Source: Thalassomonas viridans (GTDB lineage: Bacteria; Pseudomonadota; Gammaproteobacteria; Enterobacterales; Alteromonadaceae). From it: DNA of 64,000 nucleotides. A program made the translations under genes and the position numbers. The notes beneath the pieces are model-generated. The model saw nothing but the letters and a program-made list of their open reading frames with translations, did no database searches and was not told the origin of the DNA. Numbering within the stretch: position 1 is the first letter of the stretch; each line of letters opens with the position of its first letter. This document shows positions 1 to 8,230 of the stretch, piece by piece. The stretch is from NCBI RefSeq assembly GCF_000948985.2, contig NZ_CP059733.1, positions 4,712,001 to 4,776,000 of the forward strand, read 5' to 3'.

Positions 1-481
1 ACTCCTGTCCTCCCGGCGGCAGGTGCCCCTGCTGCAGGATCAACACCGCCGCCAGCGACTGGGCATATGAGGCCACCAGGTCCTGGGGTTGGTTGATCTG
101 GTTTGGGTTATAGCTGATCAATATAGTTTGCTGCTCATTTATGTCGCCGGCAATCACCGGGGTTGAGCCGGCGCCGCGTACCGCACCGGCAAAAGACAAT
201 TGCGGCAGATTTTGCTGCTGATAATGCTGGGGCTGTACCAGCTGTACCGGCCAGTGCTGCATACCGGCGTAAACCAGGGTTTTATCAAACACCGACTGCG
301 CCATTTCCGCAATACTGCTGACCTTGCCCGGGTAAAAGTCATTGGTGGGCAAAATCAATTGGGTATCGGCTTTAAAAACATTCAGTTCAAAATGCTCCAG
401 CGCCCAGGCAAAAGTATCTAAAATCCATTCACTGGAGCCGCTGTCCAGCACAGGCTTGCTGCTGAATAATCCTGCAAACAT
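1..481 (-). CDS. Unknown protein, C-terminus beyond window edge
   Basis: An open frame of 160 codons starts with ATG at 481 (MFAGLFSSKPVLD) and runs off the left edge without a stop, so only the N-terminal part is visible. No signal peptide or membrane segment is apparent; the sequence looks like a soluble mixed alpha/beta protein rich in Gln and Pro. I do not recognise the family. It lies immediately downstream of the CreA-family gene, whose stop is at 483, so the two are probably co-transcribed. The start is the first Met of the frame after the CreA stop. The function is unknown and I infer none. Confidence 0.7.
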   Translation of the reverse strand, partial: MFAGLFSSKPVLDSGSSEWILDTFAWALEHFELNVFKADTQLILPTNDFYPGKVSSIAEMAQSVFDKTLVYAGMQHWPVQLVQPQHYQQQNLPQLSFAGAVRGAGSTPVIAGDINEQQTILISYNPNQINQPQDLVASYAQSLAAVLILQQGHLPPGGQE

Positions 482-482
482 C

Positions 483-953
483 TTATTTCTTCTCCTGCTC
501 AAGCGCCCAATCCCAGCCTTTGGTATTATAAAGCGAGACGGTAGATAACGAATGATGATGGCTGCCGCTGGACTCTTTGGTGGAATAGGACAGATAAATC
601 AAAGTCTTATTCTCGGCATCATAAATACGCCTGACCTTGAGGGTTTTAAATAAAATACTCTTGGACTGGGTAAAGACAATTTCACCATTTTTGCTGCGAT
701 CTATTGTGGCCAGTTGCCGGGCATTGATCTCTCCCGTCTGGCGGCAGGCGATAGACATATCGGAAGGATCGGAAAAATCCAGGTCCGCCTCGATATGGCT
801 GATATGGCAGGTCACCCCCGTCACTTTAGGATCGACATTGGCTTCAATCACCACATCTTTGGTGGTAAAAAGCCCCAGACTGACCTTGCCGACGTCGTCG
901 GAACAGCCGGAAACCAACAGGCCGGCTGCCAGCGCTAATAACAGTTTTTTCAT
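483..953 (-). CDS. creA: CreA family lipoprotein
   Basis: A 156-aa protein of the CreA family (DUF1106), small exported proteins whose biochemical role is not settled. The N-terminus is a typical lipoprotein signal (MKKLLLALAAGLLVSGC) with the lipobox Cys at residue 17, so the mature protein should be membrane-anchored on the periplasmic side. The start at 953 is preferred over an in-frame Met 10 codons upstream because it places the signal peptide at the extreme N-terminus. Family features in the body include VTGVTCHISH near residue 45, the pair of conserved Cys, and YLSYSTK near the C-terminus. It probably forms a short transcription unit with the unknown gene that follows it. Confidence 0.85.
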   Translation of the reverse strand: MKKLLLALAAGLLVSGCSDDVGKVSLGLFTTKDVVIEANVDPKVTGVTCHISHIEADLDFSDPSDMSIACRQTGEINARQLATIDRSKNGEIVFTQSKSILFKTLKVRRIYDAENKTLIYLSYSTKESSGSHHHSLSTVSLYNTKGWDWALEQEKK

Positions 954-1060
954 TACAGTCACTTTTTCTGTAAAAGGGTTCATCTCAATGGCCTATACGC
1001 TAACAAAAAAAGTGACTGAAATCCCGACTATTTTCTTCGCACTGATATTTCTGCCCGCGG

Positions 1061-1471
1061 CTAAGCCGGCTGACACGACTGATAATGCTGGTTCAGGGCA
1101 GATAACACATCCCGGCGGTATAACATGCCGACGAACTTACCGCCCTCAACCACAGGGTAACTTTTCGGCCGCTGGCTATTCATGCTTTGGGCAATATCAA
1201 AAATATTCATATTGGGGGTAACAGTCACCACATCCGTTTGCATAAAGTCAGCGACTTTAACCGCCCCGTCACAGTAATAACTGCCTTCAAGCAAGGGCTT
1301 GAGTAAATCCTGTTCGGAAACAAAACCAGTCAATTCATTTTGTCCGTTAACAACAGGCAGTGAAATAACTTTAGCGTCTTGTATCAAGTCAATCGCCTGG
1401 CTCAAGGACGTTTGTTCATCAAGTTTCACCACATCCGGGGTTAAAAAATCTTTTACTAATAAGGTTGTCAT
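1061..1471 (-). CDS. Tandem CBS-domain protein
   Basis: A 136-aa protein made almost entirely of two CBS domains (about residues 8-60 and 75-130), forming one Bateman module. Such modules usually bind adenosine nucleotides and act as energy or ionic sensors; no catalytic domain is fused here. Visible CBS signatures are ISLPVVNGQNELTGFVSEQDL and SYPVVEGGKFVGMLYRRDVL. The start at 1471 is chosen because a strong AGGAGG-type ribosome site lies just upstream, whereas the longer frame to 1591 overlaps the stop region of the flavoprotein gene. It lies downstream of the dihydrolipoamide dehydrogenase-like gene, and the two may be co-expressed. The ligand and partner are unknown. Confidence 0.85.
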   Translation of the reverse strand: MTTLLVKDFLTPDVVKLDEQTSLSQAIDLIQDAKVISLPVVNGQNELTGFVSEQDLLKPLLEGSYYCDGAVKVADFMQTDVVTVTPNMNIFDIAQSMNSQRPKSYPVVEGGKFVGMLYRRDVLSALNQHYQSCQPA

Positions 1472-1526
1472 AACAGCCTCCTGTTTATTCTTTTCCGGGT
1501 TAAATCGCAATCCATAATGAGAGGGC

Positions 1527-2978
1527 TTAGGCCCCCGGACCACATTCGATACAATGGGAGATAATTTCCGGTCCCAGGTGCAATTTGGCATTTAAATCCC
1601 TTAATGCTGTACGAACCCCTTCCTCTATGACCGGATGGTAGAAAGGCATCTCCAGCATCTGCGCCACTGTCATCCGGTTTTGCACCGCCCAGGATAACAG
1701 GTGGGCAATATGCTCTGCCGCCGGCCCGAACATTTCCGCTCCCAAAAACAGCCCTGTGCCCTGCTCGGCATAAACCCTGAGTATGCCCTTGTTTTTTAAC
1801 ATCACCCGGCTGCGCCCCTGGTCTTCAAACGAGACTTCCCCGGTGGTAAAACAGCCGCAGTTGCCGTATTTTTGCTCCAGCTGGCGGTAGCTGGCGCCTA
1901 CCATGGCAATCTGGGGCTCCGAGAACACCACAGATATAGGCGTGCGTCTTAATCCCGGCTTGCTGCCGTCCATGCGCCCGGCATTGTCTCCGGCTATCTT
2001 GCCCTGATCCGCTGCTTCATGCAGCAGGGGCAGCATATTGCTGGCATCACCGGCGATAAAGATATTACTGGTGCCGCATTGCATGGTTTTTTCATCCGCC
2101 AGCGGCACGCCGCGTTCATCCAGCGCTAAATCGGTATTTTCCAGTCCCAGATTATCGGTATTAGGCCGGCGGCCTGTGGCGGCCAGAACATAATCAAACT
2201 GCTCCACCACTTCATCGCCGTCAAGGTTGATAAAATTAAGCTCGGCTTTATCGCCGGCTTTACGCATAGACAAGACCCTGGCATCTGTGTCCAGGTAAAA
2301 TTCCTGCGCCAGCTTTTCCTTGCTGTAGGCGGCAACTTCGGGATCCGTCAGCGGCCCTAAGGCGCCGCCGATACCAAAGACTTTTACCTTCACCCCCAAA
2401 CGGTGCAGCGCCTGTCCCAGTTCCAGGCCGATCACCCCGGGACCGAAGACCGCCACCGACTCTGGCAAATCCTGCCAGTCAAACAGATCGTCATTGATTA
2501 TCAGGCGATCGCCGACATTGTTAAAAAAGCCCGGATAACTGGGACGCGAGCCCGTGGCTATCACTACACGTTTGGCATTGATCCGGGTATGATCGTCCAC
2601 CTGTAACTGGTGGTTGCTGATAAACCTGGCTTTGCCGCGAATTTTGTCCTGCCCGGGGAAATCCTCAACGGTATCCACCACAAAACCGGCAAAACGGTCT
2701 CTTTCTTCACGTACCCTTTTCATCACGGACCGGCCATGCACCACAGGCGGCACCTCAACCTGGATGCCAAAAGGACCGGCCTGTTCTATCTGGTGCATTT
2801 TTTCTGCAGCAGCAATCAATAGCTTGCTCGGCATACATCCCACCCGGGCACAGGTAGTACCATAAGGACCGTTTTCAATTAAGATCACCTTGTCGGTATG
2901 GGCTTTCGCCGCCCGGTATGCCCCTAGTCCCGCCGTACCGGCGCCAATAATCGCAACATCGGTATTGATGATTTTCAT
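1527..2978 (-). CDS. Dihydrolipoamide dehydrogenase-like flavoprotein disulfide reductase
   Basis: A 483-aa class I pyridine nucleotide-disulfide oxidoreductase. The N-terminal FAD-binding motif is [10 protein letters not shown] (residues 12-21). The redox-active disulfide is Cys43-x4-Cys48 in [12 protein letters not shown], the NAD-binding motif is [10 protein letters not shown], a second FAD motif ends in IFIAGDAS, and the C-terminal catalytic His-Glu pair lies in FYHPVIEEG. By homology it reduces a small disulfide (lipoamide or a similar substrate) with NADH. It is not next to pyruvate or 2-oxoglutarate dehydrogenase genes but beside a peroxiredoxin-glutaredoxin gene on the same strand, which suggests a detoxification role. 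The C-terminus ends with an extra HCIEC pair of cysteines just before the stop, which is unusual for Lpd. A GGGGAAGC ribosome site precedes the start. Confidence 0.85.
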   Translation of the reverse strand: MKIINTDVAIIGAGTAGLGAYRAAKAHTDKVILIENGPYGTTCARVGCMPSKLLIAAAEKMHQIEQAGPFGIQVEVPPVVHGRSVMKRVREERDRFAGFVVDTVEDFPGQDKIRGKARFISNHQLQVDDHTRINAKRVVIATGSRPSYPGFFNNVGDRLIINDDLFDWQDLPESVAVFGPGVIGLELGQALHRLGVKVKVFGIGGALGPLTDPEVAAYSKEKLAQEFYLDTDARVLSMRKAGDKAELNFINLDGDEVVEQFDYVLAATGRRPNTDNLGLENTDLALDERGVPLADEKTMQCGTSNIFIAGDASNMLPLLHEAADQGKIAGDNAGRMDGSKPGLRRTPISVVFSEPQIAMVGASYRQLEQKYGNCGCFTTGEVSFEDQGRSRVMLKNKGILRVYAEQGTGLFLGAEMFGPAAEHIAHLLSWAVQNRMTVAQMLEMPFYHPVIEEGVRTALRDLNAKLHLGPEIISHCIECGPGA

Positions 2979-3076
2979 TTTGCTTCCCCAAAAAAGAATG
3001 ATGACAAGTTTGTCGCTGAGAAAAAGTTGATTCAGTGAAGCAGTAAACAGGGTTACTGCCTCACCGCAGGTAAGCG

Positions 3077-3808
3077 TTACTGGCCGAAATGTTGTGCTAA
3101 GGCTTCACTGCCGCCGATTAATTTACCGCCGATAAACACTTGCGGTACGGTTTCGTTGCCGGAGATGGCCTTTAAGCTGGTTAAGCCGGCATCTTTGCCT
3201 AACACGATTTCTTCAAACGCCAGCCCTTGCCCGGTCAACAGCTCTTTGGCTTTCTTACAGAAAGGACAGCCGGGTTTAGTGAATATAGAAACCGCCTGCG
3301 GCTTTTGCACCTCAGGGTTAATGTAGTCCAGCATGGTATCGGCATCGGAAACTTCAAACGGGTCGCCCTCGACTTCCGGCTCGATAAACATTTTTTCCAC
3401 CACACCGTTTTTCACCAGCATAGAGTATCTCCAGCTGCGCTTGCCAAAACCTAAATCGTTTTTATCAACCAGCATGCCCATGCCGTCGGTGAACTCGCCG
3501 TTGCCGTCCGGGATCAGGGTAATATTGTCTGCTTCCTGATCCGCCGCCCAGGCATTCATAACGAAAGTATCGTTTACCGAGATACAGATAATATCGTCTA
3601 CGCCATTGGCCTTAAAGGTATGGGCCAGTTCGTTAAAACGCGGCAAATGGGTTGATGAACAGGTCGGGGTAAACGCCCCGGGCAATGAAAAAACCACGAC
3701 GGTTTTATTGGCGAATAACTCTTCGGTGGTACGCTTGACCCATTGATCGTTTTCACGGGTTGCAAAAGTGACTGCCGGGATAGTTTGACCTTCTTTGTTC
3801 TTTAACAT
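3077..3808 (-). CDS. Peroxiredoxin-glutaredoxin hybrid (Prx5-Grx)
   Basis: A 243-aa fusion of a Prx5-type peroxiredoxin (about residues 1-165) and a glutaredoxin (about 170-243). The peroxidatic Cys is residue 50 in [10 protein letters not shown]; the glutaredoxin active site is Cys181-Pro-Phe-Cys184 in [11 protein letters not shown]. Members of this family reduce hydrogen and alkyl peroxides using glutathione, with the Grx domain recycling the Prx domain. The start at 3808 is chosen over the ATG at 3814 because the GGAG ribosome site then sits about 7 nt upstream. The downstream flavoprotein gene on the same strand may supply reducing power to the same pathway; this is inference from context. 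Confidence 0.93.
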   Translation of the reverse strand: MLKNKEGQTIPAVTFATRENDQWVKRTTEELFANKTVVVFSLPGAFTPTCSSTHLPRFNELAHTFKANGVDDIICISVNDTFVMNAWAADQEADNITLIPDGNGEFTDGMGMLVDKNDLGFGKRSWRYSMLVKNGVVEKMFIEPEVEGDPFEVSDADTMLDYINPEVQKPQAVSIFTKPGCPFCKKAKELLTGQGLAFEEIVLGKDAGLTSLKAISGNETVPQVFIGGKLIGGSEALAQHFGQ

Positions 3809-3843
3809 AATCATGCTCCAGTTGAATAAATCTTTCGTTGCTT

Positions 3844-4005
3844 AGGGCCTGTTTATCTTTGGCCGTGAATGAGCTTTTTGGCTGTTTTTCCTCCTATCGG
3901 CGTTAGAAAAATGTCATGTAGAATAACTACACGTCCATTTTTCTGCCTTGATAGGTGAAAAAACCGCTCAAAAATCTTCATCCCCTCCAAAGATAAACAG
4001 GCCCT
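3844..4005. repeat. 162-bp imperfect palindromic repeat
   Basis: The ends are perfect 19-bp inverted repeats: AGGGCCTGTTTATCTTTGG at 3844-3862 and its complement at 3987-4005. Inside, a further imperfect inverted match brings TGAGC...TTTTTC...CCTATC against GATAGG...GAAAAA...GCTCA, so the whole element could fold as one long hairpin. No open frame of note is present. It sits in the divergent intergenic region between the peroxiredoxin-glutaredoxin gene and the CHRD gene. A truncated copy of one end occurs at 36545-36563. It resembles a non-autonomous mobile or REP-like element. Confidence 0.7.
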
Positions 4006-4318
4006 AGTTATCAAGTTAAGCGTAAGGCAATTTCATTTACTTGCCCGTTTCAATAAGGTCATTATCAGTGAAGTTTTAAAAACAATAAAACAAATTAAAA
4101 CTATTATAACAATCGATAAAATCGATTCATGGATTTCTCCCGTATTTACTCCAACCCGCTAACCGGCCTGTCGGTGTTTTTTACAGCTTTATCCGCCTGT
4201 GATACTTTTTTTGCTTTTTTAGAAAAGAATTCTTGATGAAACAGAGAGCTAGAAAAGATGGTTTAAATTATGCCTTAAATAAATGTCCTAAACCCCCTTT
4301 AACCAGATAGGAAAAGTC
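4006..4318. other. AT-rich intergenic region upstream of CHRD gene
   Basis: About 310 bases without a gene. It is AT-rich, includes a small palindrome ATCGAT-AAA-ATCGAT around 4112-4126, and should contain the promoters of the two divergent genes. An AGGAAAAG ribosome site precedes the CHRD start at 4319. I could not assign a convincing sigma-70 promoter. Confidence 0.4.
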
Positions 4319-4867
4319 ATGATTAAAGCACTTAAAGCCGGTAACTGGCCGGCGATCATATGTTTTATGCTCTGCCTGCTGCCAGGCCTGGCTAATGCGA
4401 GTATTATCACCTACCAAATGGAACTTGACGGCCTGCAGGAAATACCGGTAGGCGACCTCGACGGCACCGCCAGCGGCACCATAAGTTTTGACGATGTAAC
4501 CGGGCTGATTTCCTGGGACTTAACCTACACCGATATAGATACGCCAACCGCCATGCATATCCATGGCCCGGGGGGCACAGTCGGTATCAATGCCGGTGTT
4601 TTTATCGGGCTTGGCGTCAATACCTCAGGAGGCCCCAATACCCTGATAGATTCCCTGGTGGCCAACCTCGCCGATGTTAATACAATATTGAATGATCCCG
4701 GGGGCTTTTATATTAATATCCATACCGCTGAATTCCCCCCGGGCTCCGTCAGGGGGCAGCTAGGCAATGTCCTGGTACCGGCCCCAGGCACCCTGCCCCT
4801 GCTGATTATCGCCGCCCTGTTACTGCTGCAAAGCACACGAAAAACAAGGCAAGGTCAAACCAAGTAA
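4319..4867 (+). CDS. Secreted CHRD-domain protein with PEP-CTERM-like anchor
   Basis: A 182-aa exported protein. Residues 1-28 are a signal peptide ending in LANA. Residues about 29-150 form a CHRD domain, recognisable from LDGLQEIP, the central AMHIHGP and the final INIHTAEFPPGSVRGQL. CHRD domains occur in chordin and in many bacterial surface proteins; their bacterial ligand is not known. The C-terminus carries PAPGTLPLL followed by a hydrophobic stretch and a basic tail (RKTRQGQTK), a variant of the PEP-CTERM sorting signal processed by exosortase. It appears to be a single-gene unit with an AGGAAAAG ribosome site. The second PEP-CTERM protein at 60634 suggests that the genome encodes an exosortase outside this window. 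Confidence 0.85.
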   Translation: MIKALKAGNWPAIICFMLCLLPGLANASIITYQMELDGLQEIPVGDLDGTASGTISFDDVTGLISWDLTYTDIDTPTAMHIHGPGGTVGINAGVFIGLGVNTSGGPNTLIDSLVANLADVNTILNDPGGFYINIHTAEFPPGSVRGQLGNVLVPAPGTLPLLIIAALLLLQSTRKTRQGQTK

Positions 4868-4978
4868 AAACTTGTCCCTTCTCTATCAAAAGCAGCATTC
4901 GCTTGATAAGTCCTGAGCCGGGCCCAAGGTTCAGGACTTACCAATAACTTTTTATCCCTTATTTCACCTTAGCCCGGG

Positions 4979-7888
4979 TTATTTAAACTTATACATCAGG
5001 GACAAAGACATTAAATCTTCATGTTTATGGCGGCGGGTTTCAAACCAGTTCACGGCAAACTTCAAACTTACCCCGTCAAGCAGGGGACTGGTGTTGTCCA
5101 CCCGGGTCGTCATTTGCAGGCCATAGGCAGATAAAGCCCCGGATTCACCGGTTTTATGCCTGAGATAGAAAAAATCTACACCGTTAAACAACATATTTAC
5201 CCTGTGTCGGCGAAAACGCAAACCACTTTGCCAGGCCAGGGGGAAACGGGCATCAAGCAGCTGATTATTGGCCAGTTCACTTGACGCTGACGTTAGCTGC
5301 CCGCCATAAGTTAACCAGGCATATTCGGGTGCGGTATGGGATAAGTCGTGATCCCGGTAGGCATAAGCCAACCGCATATCTTTATAACCCGCCCGGCCTG
5401 AAAAGCCGTAATCAAAGCGCTGCCAGTCTTGCCCGCCGCCATGATAATCCATGGCCAGGGCGTTGAGGCCAAAACCGTAATGGAACTTGCCTATGGCATC
5501 ATCAAAGCCAAAACGGCCCTGCAGACGGTAAGAAGTCAGCTTATTCTGCACGGATGCCCGGGTAATTTTTTCATGTCCCAGCCCCAGGCTCAGGCGCAAA
5601 TAGCTGTTATCACCCAGATACAAGGTACGGGAAACTTCTCCCCTTAAGGCTTTACTATCCTGATCAAACTGCGGCCCCGAATAGTCGTTATCAAGCAGCT
5701 CGGTATACCAGTTTATATCTGACCAGCGGCCTTTCAGCTTAAGCGCGCTGTTTTGCTGGAAGTCGGCGTTATGCCAGGCAAGCTGCCAGCGTAACCGTCC
5801 CAGGGGATCCCCTCCCCGGGCAAGCAGTTCAAGGCCGAAATCCTTATCATTAACAAAAGTACCCAGCGCCAGGGTTGCTGCTTGCGGCCCCCAGGCATAA
5901 GCCTGACTATCACCGGCTAATGTTTCCTCTTTTTCCTGAGCTTGTACGGCAGCAGACAAAGGCTCATTTACGGCAAGTAAAGTGAACTGGCCATGGGCAA
6001 ACACCCCGTGCGCCGGCTTGTTCATGTCATTGATATCCTGCGAATAGGTATCCTGCCCCCGGCTGGTGGTCACCAGGTAAAACAGGCGGTTTTCATCCAA
6101 AGTAAAAGCCCCTGTGCTGATATGGCTGCCGCGGGTTAATTGCTGCCAGCTGTTATCGGAAAAATTCAAACGGTAGGCATGGATGCCGCTAGTTTTTTTA
6201 CTGCTGGCACTGCTTTTTTTCCCGCTGGCGCTACTCTTTTTACCGCTGGCGCTGAAATAAAGGCCGGAGTCCTGCCAGCGCAGGTATGAGAGATAGTTCC
6301 CCTGCAGCGGCAGCTTAACCACCTGCCATTGGCCGCTGCCAAGGTCATACAGGTGGATATGCCATGTCTTTTCATAAAGGGCCATCAGGGCAAGCCGGCG
6401 GCCGTCAGGAGACAGCGCCAGGTTATCCATGGGATAGTTAAAGCGCTTTTCGCTAACCTCCTGCCAGCTGCCATCGTTAAGGGAGACTTTAAGCAGCTGG
6501 TTAAAACCAGCAAAGTTGGAAATCGCCAGCACCGAGTGCCTATCGGGCGTCAGGACATAATCATGCAGCCGCAGCCCCCGGGTGATTTTCTCCACCCGGC
6601 CGCTTTTCAGGTTGACTTTTGCCAGTTCAAATCCCAATTCATGATTGTCCTGCCTCTGATATTGCAGCACCAGGGCGTGTTGCCGGTCCAGCCAGCGTGC
6701 CTGGCGCCAACCGGCTTTTTTATTGGCTTTCACCCGATAAAGGGCTTCGGGGTTAAAAACCCGGGGCCGGGTATCGGCCACATCTAACGGATCCCTGGTC
6801 AGCAGCTCCCGGTTGTGGTTGTCAAAAGCTTCCCGGGCTTTAATATTTTCTTCCAGGCCAAAAACACTCAAACTGATATAACCTTTACTGTCCTGCTCAA
6901 GCTGCAACAACTGCCGGCGATCAAAGGAAGGCTCGCTGCTAAGCACCTTAAAGCCGTTGTCCCGCCAGATCTTTCCGCTTGGCTTTGTCTCCCCCAGGTT
7001 CAACCTGGCCAGGTATGTCTGCTCGGCAACAAACTTCTTATAGAGATTTTCAGGTGAGTCAAGAAACAAGCCGGAGAAAGCCTGCCCAAATGAACGATAC
7101 TTAACCGCGGTAGCGCGGCGCCATAAATGGGATAATTTGTCTGCGCCATATTCTTGTTGCAGCCAGTAAAGGAAGGCACTGCCCTGGTAATAAGTCATGG
7201 CCCTGCCCTGGTAACGGCTGGTGCCGTTTAATTCACTGTAGGTGGGCAGCTGACCTTCTATTGCCCATTGCTGCAACAGGGTTTGGACATAATCGCTGTG
7301 GATGCGCCCCTGCCCGGTAAATTCGCTTTCAATGATAGTAGCATAGCCTTCGGCGACCCAGCGGGGATAACGGCCGCCATTGATGGCATCGGCTTCAAGC
7401 AAGTAAGAATCCAGGGCCGAGCGCCAGCTCCTGCCAGGCTCTGCCAGATGAATTTTATGGGCCAGTTCATGGCTTAGCACGAGATCCAGCCAGTCGCTGT
7501 AAAATCCCAATCCCTGCTCGGAGCGGGGGGCACTGGTATAAAGCTTGATTAATTTTCCCGCCGCCAGGGGCAGAGCCGTGCCGTTGGCCAGGTGGATTTC
7601 ATCACCGACAAGCAGATCGAGTTTTTCCTCCTGCTTAAAACCTATGCGTTTGCTGACATCAAGATAAACAGCATCAAAACGCCCGGCAATTTCCCGGGCA
7701 AAAGCCTGGTAATCCCTGTGGTAATGAATGCGGGCATAGCGGGTTTGCAGGGTTTGTAGCGGATCGCCTACCAGGGTTTCATCCGGATTGTTTTGCTTTA
7801 CCTCGGCTGTGTGCGGATAAACACTCGCCGGCAGGGGAAAACAAACAAAAACAAATAAAAAAGTCAGTGCCGGAATAAGCTTCATCAT
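4979..7888 (-). CDS. Gluzincin-like HEXXH protein with beta-propeller and predicted outer-membrane barrel
   Basis: A 969-aa exported protein with three visible parts. After a signal peptide (MMKLIPALTFLFVFVCFPLP) comes a zinc-peptidase-like region with HELAH (His140, Glu141, His144) and a downstream Glu180 in WVAEGYA, the gluzincin arrangement. The middle, about residues 340-620, has WD40/TolB-like propeller repeats such as LTPDRHSVLAISN and LSPDGRRLALMAL. The last 300 residues alternate aromatic beta strands and end in LSLMYKFK, typical of an outer-membrane barrel. The start at 7888 is preferred over 7948 because the upstream codons lie inside a 208-bp repeat and delay the signal peptide. 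A Ser-Ala-Gly-Lys-Lys microrepeat lies near 6190-6258. The substrate is unknown. Confidence 0.75.
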   Translation of the reverse strand: MMKLIPALTFLFVFVCFPLPASVYPHTAEVKQNNPDETLVGDPLQTLQTRYARIHYHRDYQAFAREIAGRFDAVYLDVSKRIGFKQEEKLDLLVGDEIHLANGTALPLAAGKLIKLYTSAPRSEQGLGFYSDWLDLVLSHELAHKIHLAEPGRSWRSALDSYLLEADAINGGRYPRWVAEGYATIIESEFTGQGRIHSDYVQTLLQQWAIEGQLPTYSELNGTSRYQGRAMTYYQGSAFLYWLQQEYGADKLSHLWRRATAVKYRSFGQAFSGLFLDSPENLYKKFVAEQTYLARLNLGETKPSGKIWRDNGFKVLSSEPSFDRRQLLQLEQDSKGYISLSVFGLEENIKAREAFDNHNRELLTRDPLDVADTRPRVFNPEALYRVKANKKAGWRQARWLDRQHALVLQYQRQDNHELGFELAKVNLKSGRVEKITRGLRLHDYVLTPDRHSVLAISNFAGFNQLLKVSLNDGSWQEVSEKRFNYPMDNLALSPDGRRLALMALYEKTWHIHLYDLGSGQWQVVKLPLQGNYLSYLRWQDSGLYFSASGKKSSASGKKSSASSKKTSGIHAYRLNFSDNSWQQLTRGSHISTGAFTLDENRLFYLVTTSRGQDTYSQDINDMNKPAHGVFAHGQFTLLAVNEPLSAAVQAQEKEETLAGDSQAYAWGPQAATLALGTFVNDKDFGLELLARGGDPLGRLRWQLAWHNADFQQNSALKLKGRWSDINWYTELLDNDYSGPQFDQDSKALRGEVSRTLYLGDNSYLRLSLGLGHEKITRASVQNKLTSYRLQGRFGFDDAIGKFHYGFGLNALAMDYHGGGQDWQRFDYGFSGRAGYKDMRLAYAYRDHDLSHTAPEYAWLTYGGQLTSASSELANNQLLDARFPLAWQSGLRFRRHRVNMLFNGVDFFYLRHKTGESGALSAYGLQMTTRVDNTSPLLDGVSLKFAVNWFETRRHKHEDLMSLSLMYKFK
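6187..6258 (-). repeat. In-frame 24-bp tandem microrepeat
   Basis: Three degenerate copies of a 24-bp unit encode SASGKKS-type octapeptides inside the propeller region of the HEXXH protein. The unit number could vary between strains without breaking the frame. Confidence 0.6.
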
Positions 7889-7914
7889 AATGGAAAATCC
7901 CTGTGCCTTGTTTA

Positions 7915-8122
7915 ATACCAAACGAAATAATGAATTAACCACTTTCAATGGTTTAAATAATCAATTTCTTCGTTGCGCTCAATCCCAATAGCTGGCTATT
8001 GCTCAATCACGCGCCTCGCCTGCATGGATGTAGGTGCTTAGCTTTAGTCTGGAACAATAAAGCTGTGAACTTGATTCTTTATCCTCATTGAACCTTGGTC
8101 ACTTCTTTATTACGTTTGGTAT
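7915..8122. mobile_element. 208-bp MITE-like element, copy 1
   Basis: A 208-bp element bounded by imperfect terminal inverted repeats (left ATACCAAACGAAATAATGAA; right end the complement of ATACCAAACGTAATAAAGAA). A second copy of the same length lies at 19019-19226. The centre, from CAATCCCAATAGCTGG to TTAGTCTGGAAC, is almost identical in both copies, while the flanks have diverged. It has no coding capacity for a transposase, as expected for a non-autonomous miniature element. It lies just upstream of the HEXXH-protein gene and reaches into the longest reading of that frame. Confidence 0.8.
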
Positions 8123-8230
8123 AAGCTGTCTGCGCCGTTTATACATGGTCGCGAGCATAAGCTTTATGCCCGGGATTGACAACCGCAGGCTAAGACAAAA
8201 TCACAGGGATAAGCCGGCACCAGCTAAAGC

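Noticed and set aside
637-1221. 194-codon plus-strand frame
   Set aside because: It runs antisense through creA and the CBS gene, lacks a ribosome site and has no recognisable protein features.
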